A stretch of 64,000 nt of DNA from Megaustenia siamemsis (Eukaryota; Mollusca; Gastropoda; Stylommatophora; Ariophantidae): assembly GCA_032433765.1 (NCBI GenBank), contig JAVIAB010000160.1, positions 31,292,121 through 31,356,120 of the forward strand, read 5' to 3'. Positions 54,185 to 64,000 of this stretch are shown here, one piece after another (the first letter of the stretch is position 1; each line of letters opens with the position of its first letter). A program made the translations under genes and the position numbers. A model generated the notes under the pieces. The model saw nothing but the letters and a program-made list of their open reading frames with translations, did not search any database and was not told the DNA's origin.

Positions 54185-54515
54185 ATCATCCGCCCTTAAA
54201 AGGACGTTAAGTAGGCGTGTCTGCGTTGTGTTATGGTTTACAGTATAACTGTGATATTTGCGTCTTTCGGCCCAACACATCCGACTTCAGCGTGACATTT
54301 TTGAATACCGGGTTGTCTTCCCTCTTCGATCCCTACTCGCTTGGCCAGACTAGACAGGTTAGTCTGTTACTAGAGGCACAACGGAGAGGTGGAGCAGGGT
54401 CTAGATGGTTCTGGTTCACCGATCCTGGCGCAAGCCATCAGCTGTGGATCGCTGACAACTTCCAGCTCTGGTGCTGGGAGGCGCGCCTTCGCCTCCCTAC
54501 ATCGATTGATGATGT
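54185..54515 (+). repeat. Rep-4, near full length
   Basis: CCGCCCTTAAAAGGACGTTA, GGCCCAACACATCCGACTTC, GGTTGTCTTCCCTCTTCGAT, CTCGCTTGGCCAGACTAGAC, TTCTGGTTCACCGATCCTGG and CTTCCAGCTCTGGTGCTGGG. It is one of the clearest copies. The 100-residue frame across it is not a gene. Confidence 0.85.
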
Positions 54516-54699
54516 ATAAACACAAGAAGATTCGAATGTATTATTTCATAAGTACAGTTTTCGTTGTCAAGTGAAGTCATTAGTTTTAACCTGCAGAGAC
54601 TTTATTTGAGATTTGTCTTCACACAAACACGTAATCTCAATTCTAAAATTGGTAACTACAAAAAATAAAACGTAATTTTCTAATTGACAAAAAATAAAA

Positions 54700-54700
54700 C

Positions 54701-54750
<50 letters not shown>

Positions 54751-54845
54751 GATCAGGACTCAATCAGAGTAGGACTCCAGACTCTCGCACGAAGACAGCT
54801 GTCTGTTTAAGCCTCTTAGATCCACTCCGATTGAATACCTGTTAA
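54700..54845 (-). mobile_element. Rep-7, reverse copy with CT repeat
   Basis: A 43-bp CT run (54706-54748) is followed by GCGATCAGGACTCAATCAGA, CCAGACTCTCGCACGAAGAC and TTAGATCCACTCCGATT. This is the reverse of Rep-7 at 34008-34149. Confidence 0.7.
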
Positions 54846-55619
54846 AACGTTGCACTGTGTTCTGCGCCAGTGGCCCAGTGCATCCGATTTCAGCCAGCAT
54901 TTTGTTCAGGTTTGCTTTCCTTATCCTTTGACTCAGACATGCGACTTGTAATATGAGGAGACTGCAAGTAGGAACACTTTTCATGCACAGCCTCCAACTG
55001 TTCCCACCGCCTATCCCCATATACCGGTAAGTCACGACCTCTTGAAAATGATGATCGTCGTAGCACTTGATGATGTTAAGCCATCGTTGATGCCTCCAAT
55101 TCCGAACATAGAGACACACAGTCAGACGTCAAATTTTCCCCGTCGCACATCAAACAGCAGACTGTAAGATTTTCGCACGGCCGGTTTAGGGAACCATTAC
55201 GATGACGTAGCCATAAAACATTTGATCGCTAATATATGACCGTGATGACATTAAGGCAATGTGAGACATTTAAGATTTGTTTCGTGACGGTTGTAAATAG
55301 AGGTATTGACGATCTTGAAAAACATAAACCTTGAAAACACACAGAAAAGCGATTACAAAAAGTTCATCTTCGAGAAAATAGAACAAAAAATAATAATATT
55401 TCTCTTTAAAAAAATCTACATTGAGTAATAAGGTTTCAATCTCGAGAGATAAATTAACGTGTCGTAGTAGTTAACGTCCACCTGTAGAAGAGATAGTTGA
55501 ATGTTGAAGCTGACGTATTCTTCTGCGTCTTCATTTTTGTGTCTTCTCTTTTCTAAACATGTGACTTTTCTCTTTTTGTCACCGATCTTCGTGCCACTCT
55601 TTACCAATGAGTATACATT
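54846..55619. other. Unassigned sequence
   Basis: A 119-residue minus frame at 54760-55119 (VACLSQRIRKANLNKMLAEI, GCTGPLAQNTVQRFNRYSIG) is longer than most chance frames here. It overlaps Rep-7 at its end and I recognise no domain. The remainder shows nothing. Confidence 0.3.
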
Positions 55620-56345
55620 CTATCATACATAATAGTAAAAGAAAGCAACAAGAAATGTCTATGTCTGAATAGTAAAAAAACAGAAGTAATGGTCATATCA
55701 AATAAACAATTAACACCATTATACAGCATAAAAATAAACAGGACAAATCTGAAACAAGTGCAACGTTTCAAATGCTTGGGCACAATAATAACATCAGATG
55801 GAAGATGCAACACAGAAATAAAAAGCAGAATAGCTCAGGCCAAAATAGCATTTCAGAAAATGAGAAATATCATATACAACGAATCTATGTCAATAGAAGT
55901 GAGAAAGAGAGTTCATCGGTGCTATATAGAACCAATTCTGACTTATGGAAGCGAATCATTTGCAGTAGACTAAATGAAAAGACGCTTAGAGGTCACAGAG
56001 ATGGGATTTCTCAGAAGAATGTTGAAAGTTTCATGAACAGCTAAAAAGACCAATGAGGAAATTCTCAAAGAGGCTAGCACAAAAAGTGAGCTCATAAAAA
56101 ACATCAGAAAGAAACAATCAACATTTTTCGGACACATCATGAGAAGAGGAAAGTTGGAATACATGGTTACAACTGGCAAAATACACGGAAAGAGAGATCG
56201 CGGACGACATAAGAGAGAAAATACTAGATAGTTTGGTGTCATGGCATGGAAACAGTCAACCAACAGAAATGATACGATGCACTGTAGATAGAAGATTGTG
56301 GAATGACATGATCGCCTACGCCAACCTGTATGGCACATGATGATA
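55620..56345 (+). mobile_element. LINE-A2, 3' half
   Basis: Frames give NKTEVMVISNKQ-like start, NRTNLKQVQRFKCLGTIITS, DGRCNTEIKSRIAQAKIAFQ, ILTYGSESFAVD with a stop, RRMLKVS, KKQSTFFGHIMRRGKLEYMV, TTGKIHGKRDRGRHKREKIL and RRLWNDMIAYANLYGT. It ends CACATGATGATAATAAATG. It is about 60% alike with LINE-A by eye, hence a sister family. Confidence 0.8.
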
Positions 56346-56499
56346 ATAAATGATACATTCTATCTGTGGCACATGTTTCCAGAATTTAATTTTTTCTTTT
56401 TTTTTAACGCTGAACTGTTTCATGTCGTGTAGGCAGGTATCCTTAAAAAGGAGTGTTGGTCGACAAAAATGTCACATTGTTGTCGCCAACTCGCTGTAC

Positions 56500-56838
56500 A
56501 GGGATGATTCGTTTGCCATCTTTTACCTGCTCACTCTGACGAAGTCCCTAGAGACTGGGAACTGAATTTTGCATGTTAATTAGTTTTTCCCTCGCAGCCA
56601 TGTGCACAAGGGTACCTCGCCGCACAAGCAGATAACTCCATCTTCGGAGGTACTCATATTTTTTCCGTCCATGAGTAAGTGACGTTTCAAGCTGGGCCTC
56701 GCTTCTGAGACCAGGGGTGGTTGCCGCAGAGAGAAATCATAAATAAAAATCCCAATCGGTGCCGCCGGGATTTGAACCCACAACCTCTCTGTCTCGAGGC
56801 CGGCGTCTTGCCTCGATACAAACCAGTCCCCGGATGTC
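56500..56838 (-). mobile_element. SINE-3 (tRNA-headed)
   Basis: On the minus strand it starts GGACTGGTTTGTATCGAGGC, then AAGACGCCGGCCTCGAGACA, box B GGGTTCAAATCCC, GCAACCACCCCTGGTCTCAG, GAGTACCTCCGAAGATGGAG and TCCCAGTCTCTAGGGACTTC. It gives a clearer head than the copy at 6793. Confidence 0.8.
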
Positions 56839-57039
56839 TTTTGACGTTCTACAATTCTCCATGTAGGTCACATGTACATCGTTTGCAACTTTGGCTTAGC
56901 AGAACACATATCTCGTATCCTGCTTGTGTTTACGGCAATGCTAATTACTAGATCCTGCCATCTGACAGTGTTGGCTAGAATTACTCTTAGAAAACGCAGG
57001 AGGAGTATGTTGAGTTAATTTTCTTGACAAACAAACAAT

Positions 57040-57245
57040 TCCCATATCTTGCTACCGTATACTGGTGTACTGAGAACGCAGAATTACTATACTTGAAGTC
57101 TGGTGTTTTTTTATGAGTGCTTTGTTCTATAACACAAGCCGGGACAAGATGTAAGGAGATACTGTGTTTCCATATGACCTCATAATCTTTCTTTCGGTCC
57201 CGCTGGCTCATTCCCAAATAACACAACTGTGTGTAATAATACAGT
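57040..57245 (+). repeat. Rep-8 dispersed repeat
   Basis: AACACAAGCCGGGACAAGAT and GGCTCATTCCCAAATAACAC align with 5815-5965 in order, with different spacing. The function is unknown. Confidence 0.4.
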
Positions 57246-57247
57246 AA

Positions 57248-57540
57248 TCATCATCATTATGTACCATACCGGTTGGCGTAGGCGATGTTGTCCTTCCACA
57301 ATCTTCTATCCACAGTGCATCGTATCAGTTCTGTTGTTGACTATTTTCCATGCCATGATACCAAGCTAACCAGTATTTTCTCTCTTTGTCGTCCGCGATC
57401 TCTCTTTCTTTTTATTTTGCCAGTTGTAATGAAGTATTCCAACTTTCCTCTTCTCATGATGTGCCCGAAAAATGTTGATTGTTTCTTTATGATGCTTTTT
57501 AGGAGTTCCCTTTTAGTTTCAGTAATAGTAACACATTTTA
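57248..57540 (-). mobile_element. LINE-A2 3' end
   Basis: The left tail ATCATCATCATTATGTACCA leads into codons for KRELLKSIIKKQSTFFGHIM, RRGKLEYFITTGKIKRKRDR, GRQREKILVSLVSWHGK and a RRLWKDNIAYANRYGT-like end. It is the target neighbourhood of the LINE-D insertion at 57583. Confidence 0.8.
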
Positions 57541-57582
57541 AACACAAATTTAAATGCTTAATTTGGGCTCCACTGATGTGAA

Positions 57583-59527
57583 AAACGACAACATCGAAGA
57601 AGGAAAACACGATAAGGTAAGCGTGGTGGCGTTAAACTGTCGAAGTGTGAGAGGCTAGGCCTAAAGTATGTGCGCGTTACATATTGGAATTGTGGGTCCA
57701 TACACCAAAGACGGCCCATTCTTGATAAGCTACTGTGCGGCGCCGATATAATGATTTTGCAAGAAACTCTTCTTGGTGACAGGACAGTAAGTACTCCTGG
57801 CTTTCATTGTTTTTACAATAGACGACACCGCGGCACTGTTTCAGAGGAAGGTGATACTCATATGTGGAAGTTGGTCTTCCGAGCCAACATCCATTTGTCC
57901 AGGGCTGCCACAAGGCTCACCATTGTCACCAGTTCTATTTAAAGTGTACACAATAACGATCACGGAACAACAATTGGATGGGAGGGGAAGAACTATGACT
58001 TTTGCTGATGATATTCTGGTATATCGACAGGAAGAGACAGACGGGGAATCGCCTCCACAATGCAAGACGAACTCGATCGCATTTCTTCCTGGTGTGGGGT
58101 TTCAGGTCCCGAGGTTAATCCTAATAAAGCATCAGTTTCATGGTTCTCCCTTAACAATCATATCGTTAATACGACCACACCGGTAGTACGAATGGGAGCT
58201 GATGAGGTGACCAGGGACAAGTTGACATACCTCGGAGTTAAGTTTGATCACAGCCTATGTTTTCGGGACCACCTCCTCCATGTGATAACAAAATCCCGCA
58301 AAGGATTAGCCGCCTTGAAGGTCATGGCAGCTGCCAACATCGAGCAGAGGCTACTTACTCTTCTGTTCCAGGGATTAGTCCTCGCACCAATCGAGTATGC
58401 CCTGGCAATTTTTACTGTCAGTACGACTCAAATTGATAGGCTGGAGAAAATACAAAATGAAGCCATGCGCACTATCTTGGGATGTACAAGGGACACTCCC
58501 TGTGTAGCAATGAGGTATCTTCTTGACTTTCCAACCATGGATGACAGAATCAAGATCTGGAGAGCACGGGCATACCTGAAGATTAGTACAGATAAAGAAC
58601 ATCCATTGCACCACGTGCTCAACACAGGGAAAGGTGCCAGGCTAAAAAGATGCAAATCATGGGTGGGCATAGCAGAAGATGTCGTCAAACAGGTCTGTGG
58701 GCTTACCAATATTAGCGTTGGTGAGGAGTGGATACCGGTGCCTACGTCGTCCAAGGGGACTTTCTCGTGTATTGTCACACTCGACAGGAAAAGTAGGGAA
58801 CAGAACCCGGTCGTGGTTAATGCTGAGGTCAACGGTCTCATCTGCGATAACACCGATGAGAAAGATGCAGTCATCTATACAGACGGATCTGTAAGACGAC
58901 ACCAAAGAAGTGCATGGGCATTTACAGCGCGCTCGGCAGGCAGAATAGTCTACGAAGACAGTGGTGCATACGTCATGACCACGAGTAGCATGACAATGGA
59001 GGTGATGGCAGTGACCAAGGCACTCAAATAGTTACAAGACTACACCCACGCATGTATATTGAGTGATTCGATGAGCATGATTAAACAAAATGGAGGTGGG
59101 CTCTGTACACATGCAATGGGTAGAGTCGTTGCAGAAATCCAAAATACGTAAGGTCACCTTTGTCTATGTCCCTGGACATGCGGGAGTACGGGGAAATGAA
59201 AGAGCGGACAGGTTGGCTAGCTGCGCTGTCGTTGAGGACGGGCAACCAATGAATTGGGCGGACACCATCAATGCCCTCCGAGATGTGGGAAGAGCACAGG
59301 ACTTCGACAAACACAGATCAACGTCACTTCTTCGGATGATGGAATTGGGAGTTAAGATGGGCACAGCCAGAAATGAGAAACTTGGTGGCCGTGTAAGTAG
59401 ACTTATCAACCAACATAGAAATGGAGTCGTTAGTCGCTGGACACTGCGGGAATTGCTGAGTAGGGGATCTGAGCACCTATGGACATGTTCGGAGTGCAAT
59501 AATGATGACCCGCAAATAACTCAATAA
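57583..59527 (+). mobile_element. LINE-D (I/RNase H type), both ends present, middle deleted
   Basis: Frames in order: an AP-endonuclease start (MRVTYWNCGSIHQRRPILDK, MILQETLLGDRTVSTPG). At about 57840 it jumps to reverse transcriptase GLPQGSPLSPVLFKVYTITI and MTFADDILVYRQE (catalytic FADD). Then a 1-nt shift and a 323-codon frame KLTYLGVKFDHSLCFRDHLL to DAVIYTDGSVRRHQRSAWAF and SSMTMEVMAVTKALK, a stop at 59029, and FVYVPGHAGVRGNERADRLA with a C-terminal WTCSECNNDDPQITQ. This gives the order endonuclease, reverse transcriptase, RNase H of I-like LINEs. CTCCACTGATRTGAA (one mismatch) flanks it at 57568-57582 and 59528-59542. The endonuclease C-terminus and first half of the reverse transcriptase are missing. 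Confidence 0.9.
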
Positions 59528-59604
59528 CTCCACTGATATGAACGATTCACATTTTATATAATTCTTTTAAAGAGAATATTATTCGCCTGAAAAAAAAAAA
59601 TTCA

Positions 59605-59900
59605 CATCATCTTCGCGACACTATCCAGAAGTCCCCGAAAACTTATGGATAGTGTCGCTTCAAGCATCCAAATTCACTATGCGAGGCGGCATTCCTCACC
59701 TTCCCAGAGTAATACTCTTTACCCATTTCTGCCAGCGGCTGGGTCAACCGCGGGGGTATTTTTTTCTAACCACGAGAACAACTAACACTACTTCCAGCCA
59801 GTCTTGAAAACTTCTAGATAGGCGGCTGCGCAACATATGGGTAAAAACTCGCGTGCTAATACGCCTATTCAAGTCTTGCACTTTACCTTGACCTTTATTT
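59605..59900. mobile_element. SINE-2 with inverted 5' part
   Basis: 59605-59797 is minus-strand SINE-2 (GCATTCCTCACCTTCCCAGA, CCATTTCTGCCAGCGGCTGG, TTCTAACCACGAGAAC). 59803-59900 is plus-strand SINE-2 tail (CTTCTAGATAGGCGGCTGCG, CTCGCGTGCTAATACGCC, TTTACCTTGACC). The 3' part is sense and the 5' part inverted, as in twin-primed retroposons. Confidence 0.7.
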
Positions 59901-60204
59901 ATACACTTTCACAGATCACAGCGTCAATTTTCAACTTACAATTTTATTGAATATAACATGTGCATTTTTCTATTGAATATAACATTTGCATTTTACTATT
60001 GAATATAACATTTGTATTTTTGTATTGAATATAACATTTGTATTTTTGTATTGAATATAACATTTACATTTTTCTATTGAATATAACATTTGCATTTTTG
60101 TATTGAATATAACATTTGCATTTTTCTATTGAATATAACATTTGCATTTTTCTATTGAATATAACATTTGCATTTTTTCTATTGAATATAACATTTGCCT
60201 ATTG

Positions 60205-60282
60205 GGTGTCCGGTTAGCGCAATCGATAGGCGGTTGGCTTACCACGGCAACAGCCGGGGTTCGTAATCCTGGCGAGGACACC
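60205..60282 (+). tRNA. tRNA-like sequence (pseudo-tRNA or SINE head)
   Basis: A perfect 7-bp acceptor stem (GGTGTCC with GGACACC) encloses a box A-like GGTTAGCGCAATCGATAGG, a 4-bp anticodon stem (GTTG with CAAC) around GCTTACCACGG, and a T-arm with loop TTCGTAA. It has an over-long anticodon loop, four extra bases (GCGA) before the acceptor 3' strand, and G-T pairs in the T stem. I therefore do not call a functional tRNA or an anticodon. A short ACTAATT...AATTAGT hairpin and SINE-1 follow. Confidence 0.4.
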
Positions 60283-60311
60283 TGGGTTTTACTAATTCCC
60301 TAAAAATTAGT

Positions 60312-60588
60312 AGGAGCCGCGATAGCTCAGTGGTTAGTGAACTGGACTACTACGGACAAGGGGTAGGGTTCGATCCCAACCGACGGCTCCGGGTTCACCC
60401 AGCCTTAAATGGGTACCGGATTTTTTCTGGGAAAGTAAAAGCAGCACGGGCGTAATACGGACCACATTACCCCAAAATCATGTGCTGAAGGTCTGTAAAA
60501 TATAGGGTCACTAACACCATATTTCCCTATACGCCACTTGGCGTGACGGGGGGTACTTTACTTTTTTACTTTTTTTTTATTGAATTGA
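60312..60588 (+). mobile_element. SINE-1, complete
   Basis: GGAGCCGCGATAGCTCAGTG, box B GGTTCGATCCC, GGCTCCGGGTTCACCCAGCC, GGTACCGGATTTTTTCTGGG, ACGCCACTTGGCGTGACGGG and TTTACTTTTTTACTTTTTTT tail. It is adjacent to the tRNA-like sequence, inside the 26-bp array. Confidence 0.9.
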
Positions 60589-60655
60589 ATTTGTATTTTT
60601 GTATTGAATATAACATTTGTATTTTTCTATTGAATATAACATTTGTATCTTTTAC

Positions 60656-61004
60656 TAACGTAAATGCGCAAACATGTTCTTAACAATACACATTAATTAA
60701 TAAATGTGCAATGATTAACAGCAATTATGGCACGGCTTGCGCCTTGTAAAGTAACTAGACACGAGTCAAGATCTTACCAAAGAAAATAATGAAAATTGTA
60801 AGGAAAACGGGAGTTCGGTTACGTAGTTGAGGAACAAAACAAAAGCAGAACGACGTTTTAACTCAGTAGGTCTTCAGCTGGAACAATACAACACGAAAAT
60901 ATATGTATAGATACACACAAAAATCTAACTACGTGGCGGTAATATGCAAGACTATCTAAAAGGAAAATAAGTAAGTCACTTCCCGGTAGTATCTTACCTG
61001 TTGT
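60656..61004. other. Unassigned sequence
   Basis: AT-rich; nothing recognised. Confidence 0.4.
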
Positions 61005-61205
61005 AAGTCCGCAGTGGCTATGGAAACAGGCTAACTAATTTGGCCAAATAATTAGGGGTAAAAGTGAGAAGGCTAAATGGCATCCATAATGTCGTGTTGC
61101 TGTTGAGTATTTTGGACCGATAGACACAAATATTAAACTTTACTGTAAACCACTTCACAACGCAAATTTTCCCATTTAAAGCGCTTCTAATGGCGATGGC
61201 GAAGA
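61005..61205 (-). repeat. Rep-4 dispersed repeat, 5' part
   Basis: GGAAACAGGCTAACTAATTT, GGCCAAATAATTAGGGGTAA, TTTTGGACCGATAGACACAA and GTAAACCACTTCACAACGCA follow the reverse order of Rep-4. Confidence 0.65.
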
Positions 61206-61796
61206 TAAATAATCACGGGACGTATGAAACAGAAGTCAGCCACAGCAGAAAATATAAGCAAAAATCATAAGCTAGTTTTACATGGATTTATTTTTCCCTT
61301 TACGTGGATCTAGAAACTAACCAATTTTTTTGCGCGTTAAAAAAAAAAAAACCAATTTGCAAAATGTACGCATAATTAGTCTATGTGCCATTGTGTGCCA
61401 CAAGCACAGAAAAATAGTTCACTGACGTTCTAACAACTATGATAATGCAAGTGCAAATAGAATAAACGTAGTTGTTAGTTAAGTCTGTGACGGAGTCACC
61501 AAATATTAAATATCTTTAACATAAATTTTGTTTTAAAAAAAAATCAAAGAAAAGTAGTAAATGCGTTTTTTTAGATTCTACAAATTATAAAATTGATAAG
61601 AGTTTTTTAAAAAATATTACAGCATAATAATAAATTTGTGCGAGATTCAATTATTTTATGCGAAGTGAATTTTGTATGGGATACCGTTACATCATTTCAC
61701 AAAATAATTTGTGACATCTGAAAGAATTACACAACGGTCTGCAATAAAAATAAAATAAAAATTAACACAGAAAAAGCAGAGGTCATGACCACTAGT

Positions 61797-61800
<4 letters not shown>
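61206..61800. other. Unassigned, with a possible LINE-A2 scrap
   Basis: Mostly unassigned AT-rich sequence. At 61755-61800 the plus strand reads INTEKAEVMTTSRR, close to the K-K-T-E-V-M motif of LINE-A2, so a short fragment is possible. Confidence 0.35.

Positions 61801-61848
<48 letters not shown>
61801..61848. repeat. GA dinucleotide repeat
   Basis: 48 bp of GA between the scrap above and a LINE-A2 3' end. The overlapping frames of RE/SL repeats are artefacts. Confidence 0.95.
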
Positions 61849-61850
<2 letters not shown>

Positions 61851-61852
61851 CG

Positions 61853-62119
61853 CATCATCATCATCATGTGCCATACCGGTTGGGGTAGGCGATATTGTCC
61901 TTCCACAATCTTCTATATACAGTGCATCGTATCAGTTCTGTTGTTGACTGTTTTCCATGCCATGAACCAAAATATCCAGTATTTTCTCTCTTTGTCGTCC
62001 GCGATCTCTCTTTCCTTTTATTTTGCCAGTTGTAACCAAGTATTCCAACTTTCATCTTCTCATGATTTGCCCCAAAAATGCTGATTGTTTCTTTCTTATG
62101 TTTTTTAGGAGCTCCCTTT
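61853..62119 (-). mobile_element. LINE-A2 3' end
   Basis: The left tail CATCATCATCATGTGCCATA, then reverse codons for RRLWKDNIAYPNRYGT, SWHGKQSTTELIRCTVY and KIKRKERSRTTKRE. A LINE-A interrupts it at 62128. Confidence 0.75.
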
Positions 62120-62127
62120 TTAGAGAG

Positions 62128-62535
62128 ACATCATCATCGTCAAGTACCGGGCCTAGTGGCGTAGGTGATCATGTCTCTCCACAACATTCGATCTCGGCAG
62201 CTATTTATCATTTCTGTTGTTGATCTTCTGCCAAGCCATTCTCTTAAGCTGTCTGTTATTTTTTCTCTTTGCTTCCCTCTATCTCTTCGTCCCTCAATTT
62301 TTCCAGTTGTTACAATATATTCAAGTTGTTCTCTTCTCATTACATGGCCAAAAAATGATTATTGTCTCTTCCTAACATTGGAAATTAGCTCTCTTTTTGC
62401 TTTGACCTTTCTCAGAACCTCTTCATTACTCTTCTTAGCTGTCCATGGTATTCTCAACATTCTTCAGTAAAACCACATTTCTACAGACTCCAGTGATTTT
62501 CTTGTCTGTTGTCCTATTGTCCATGATTCGCATTC
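62128..62535 (-). mobile_element. LINE-A 3' end nested beside LINE-A2
   Basis: The tail ACATCATCATCGTCAAGTAC and codons RREQLEYIVTTGKIEGRRDR to RDMITYATRPGT give one open frame of 66 codons. TTAGAGAG at 62120-62127 and 62536-62543 is a probable 8-bp target duplication. Confidence 0.82.
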
Positions 62536-62543
62536 TTAGAGAG

Positions 62544-62734
62544 CATAGTTGACTAATATTGAGAACAAATAGCTAAAAACAAATAAGAGTTCAAATATTT
62601 GTAGTATAAAGTATTATAGCAGCAAATAGGAAAATCAAAATCGAAATTGAAAACAGAAGTGACCACAGAAACCAAATAACAGGGTAAATAACACCATTAA
62701 AAAAAAAAAAGGTTTGGGACGAATGCATCTGTCA
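62544..62734. other. Unassigned sequence
   Basis: AT-rich; nothing recognised. Confidence 0.4.
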
Positions 62735-62998
62735 GCACCAGGACTGAAAGCGGTTAGTGACTCATAGCTGACTGCTTCTACAAGGATTGGTGAACAAAAA
62801 TTATTCAGATCTTGCTCTACCTCTCATAGTAACAGACAAACCAGTCTGACCAGGTGAGTAAAGAACAAGAGAAACGGTAACATGGTTCCTAAAAATGTCG
62901 AGCTGGATGTGTTGAGTCGAAAGTTGTAAATATAGTAACTTGTTTGAAAACAACAACATATTTGCGCCCACTTAATGTTCTTTTATAAGGGTGGACGA
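62735..62998 (-). repeat. Rep-4 dispersed repeat
   Basis: AAAGCGGTTAGTGACTCATA, AACAGACAAACCAGTCTGAC, CGAGCTGGATGTGTTGAGTC and GCGCCCACTTAATGTTCTTT follow the reverse order of Rep-4. Confidence 0.75.
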
Positions 62999-63740
62999 AA
63001 TGAGGGAGTAGTGGTCGAATGAGCCCAAAAATAGACACACACAAAAGAAAGAAAAGAAAGAAAAAAACAAATAAGTGACGATGGATACAAAGAGCGATTT
63101 ACTGCTCAGTATTTCTGATAACGTTGTACTACCATTGGCAAACATGGACATTAATTTTTTTAAAAAGTAAAGTGCCCCGTCACGCCAAGTGGTGTATAAG
63201 GAATACAGTGTTAGTGACCATAAATTTTACAGACCTTCGGTACATGATTTTCGTGGTAATATGGGCGGTATTACGCCCGTGCCGCTTTACTTTCCCAGAA
63301 AAAGTCATGTACCCATTAAAAGTTGGGTGAACCCGGTAGCCGTCGGTTGGAATCGAACCCCCTGCCTCTTGTCCTTTGTAGTCCAGTTCACTAACTATTG
63401 AGCTATCGCGGCTCCCATTGACATTAATAGTAAAAGAGAAATGACAACTACTCACAACTACTGAAATGGGATGCCTTCATGGAATACTTAATGTGATAAT
63501 AAAAACAAAGCGAGAAATAAAGAAGTTGAGAAAAGACGGGAGTAACACTACTCATGAGTTTCTGTAGACACCAAATTAAATGGTTTGACCATATAACGGT
63601 GTTACCAGTAAACGTCATTTCAGAAGAAGCATCAACAACCAAATACAACAACCCGGACTAGTTGAAGACCACATAAAAGCATGAACACGCAAAATATATG
63701 ACACCACGCGAACCAAAGAACGTGTAAAATAAACACAAAA
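62999..63740 (+). mobile_element. LINE-F-like relic, split by SINE-1
   Basis: DNVVLPLANMDIN (63120-63155) continues across the SINE as SKREMTTT, then KREIKKLRKDGSNTTHEFL and KWFDHITV with stops. The order resembles LINE-F (YYQCQSWTLD...LRDKIRNEELRK...IKWFGH), but identity is low. Confidence 0.45.
63156..63419 (-). mobile_element. SINE-1, complete, 9-bp target duplication
   Basis: GACATTAAT at 63147-63155 and 63420-63428 flanks a reverse SINE-1 with AAAAAGTAAAGTGCCCC tail, GGTTGGAATCGAACCC box B and CTATTGAGCTATCGCGGCTC head. It splits the LINE-F-like reading. Confidence 0.88.
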
Positions 63741-64000
63741 CGGTATTAAGCAGCTAAATTAATACACAGATGAGAGAAAATGCAATGTTTCTTCAAAAGC
63801 ATTTATCAGGTGCAAAAGAAAAAAAATATACAAAGACTATTCTAAAATAAACAAACAAATGTGAACGCTAAAGTCAAACACTGATCTGAAAAATGGCAGA
63901 AAAAACGGTGTTCAGGATTTACTAGTTTTTTGGTCACATGACTAATAGATAATAGGCCTGGTAGCAGTTAATTGGATCAAAGTGTGCTAGCAAGAAAACT
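63741..64000. other. Unassigned sequence at window end
   Basis: AT-rich, with nothing recognised. Confidence 0.4.

Larger units (their letters stand above)
59940..60655. repeat. 26-bp tandem repeat split by retroposons
   Basis: Unit TATTGAATATAACATTTGCA plus TTTTTC. About ten units lie at 59945-60198 and two or three more, slightly diverged (TTTGTATTTTTG), at 60591-60650. The gap holds a tRNA-like sequence and SINE-1, so the array predates them. Confidence 0.9.

Noticed and set aside
54760..55119. 119-residue minus-strand frame as a possible host exon
   Set aside because: It overlaps the Rep-7 end, has no recognised domain, and I found no convincing splice sites or neighbouring exons. Left as unassigned.

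Overview
The window is metazoan nuclear DNA: AT-rich, with GT-AG spliceosomal introns, no bacterial-type operons, and very dense non-LTR retrotransposon and SINE debris. The protein similarities and the repeat types (RTE-like and I-like LINEs, tRNA-headed SINEs with a shared core, long GATA and AGAAT arrays) suggest an invertebrate, plausibly a lophotrochozoan such as a mollusc. The species is inference only.

The one host gene I can support is on the minus strand. Eight exons between 44563 and 1310 join in frame (702 nt, 234 codons) into the N-terminal part of a nuclear receptor-binding protein (NRBP1/2, Drosophila Madm) pseudokinase. It runs from the acidic N-terminus and its SPCGRWQKRREE motif through the degenerate kinase domain (HGNL in place of HRD, IGS in place of DFG) to VDIYSFGMCALE. 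The gene continues beyond position 1. Introns are 1.3 to 19.9 kb. A short promoter-like stretch lies at 44564-44735.

The most unusual locus is exon 4 (29930-30019). Its splice acceptor and first half are tandemly amplified into twelve 64-bp units (29977-30744). This places eleven near-identical decoy acceptors upstream of the real one, and only the acceptor nearest the exon keeps the frame open.

The rest is layered transposons. Local family names used here: LINE-A/A2, B, C, F, G, H, J and L are C-terminal parts of RTE-like or similar reverse transcriptases, several with short tandem-repeat 3' tails (TGA, ATG or GATA). LINE-D, E and K carry an RNase H domain or a Cys-rich tail. SINE-1 to SINE-5 are tRNA-headed or tRNA-like short elements. 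Rep-4, 6, 7 and 8 are dispersed repeats without a recognised protein. DNA transposons are a Tigger/pogo-like MITE (3893-4234), a mariner-like relic (14127-14677) and a weaker one (7660-8235).

Layout. 1-44.5 kb is the NRBP gene with element-filled introns. 44.7-64 kb, upstream of the gene, has no host gene I recognise. It holds the longest microsatellites, an almost open LINE-B copy, a LINE-D copy with both ends but a deleted middle, four minisatellites or microsatellites, and a tRNA-like sequence at 60205-60282. Many insertions show perfect or near-perfect target-site duplications, so their boundaries and order can be read directly. Apart from the NRBP exons nothing forms a pathway; the elements are independent insertions, with the SINEs presumably mobilised by LINE machinery.
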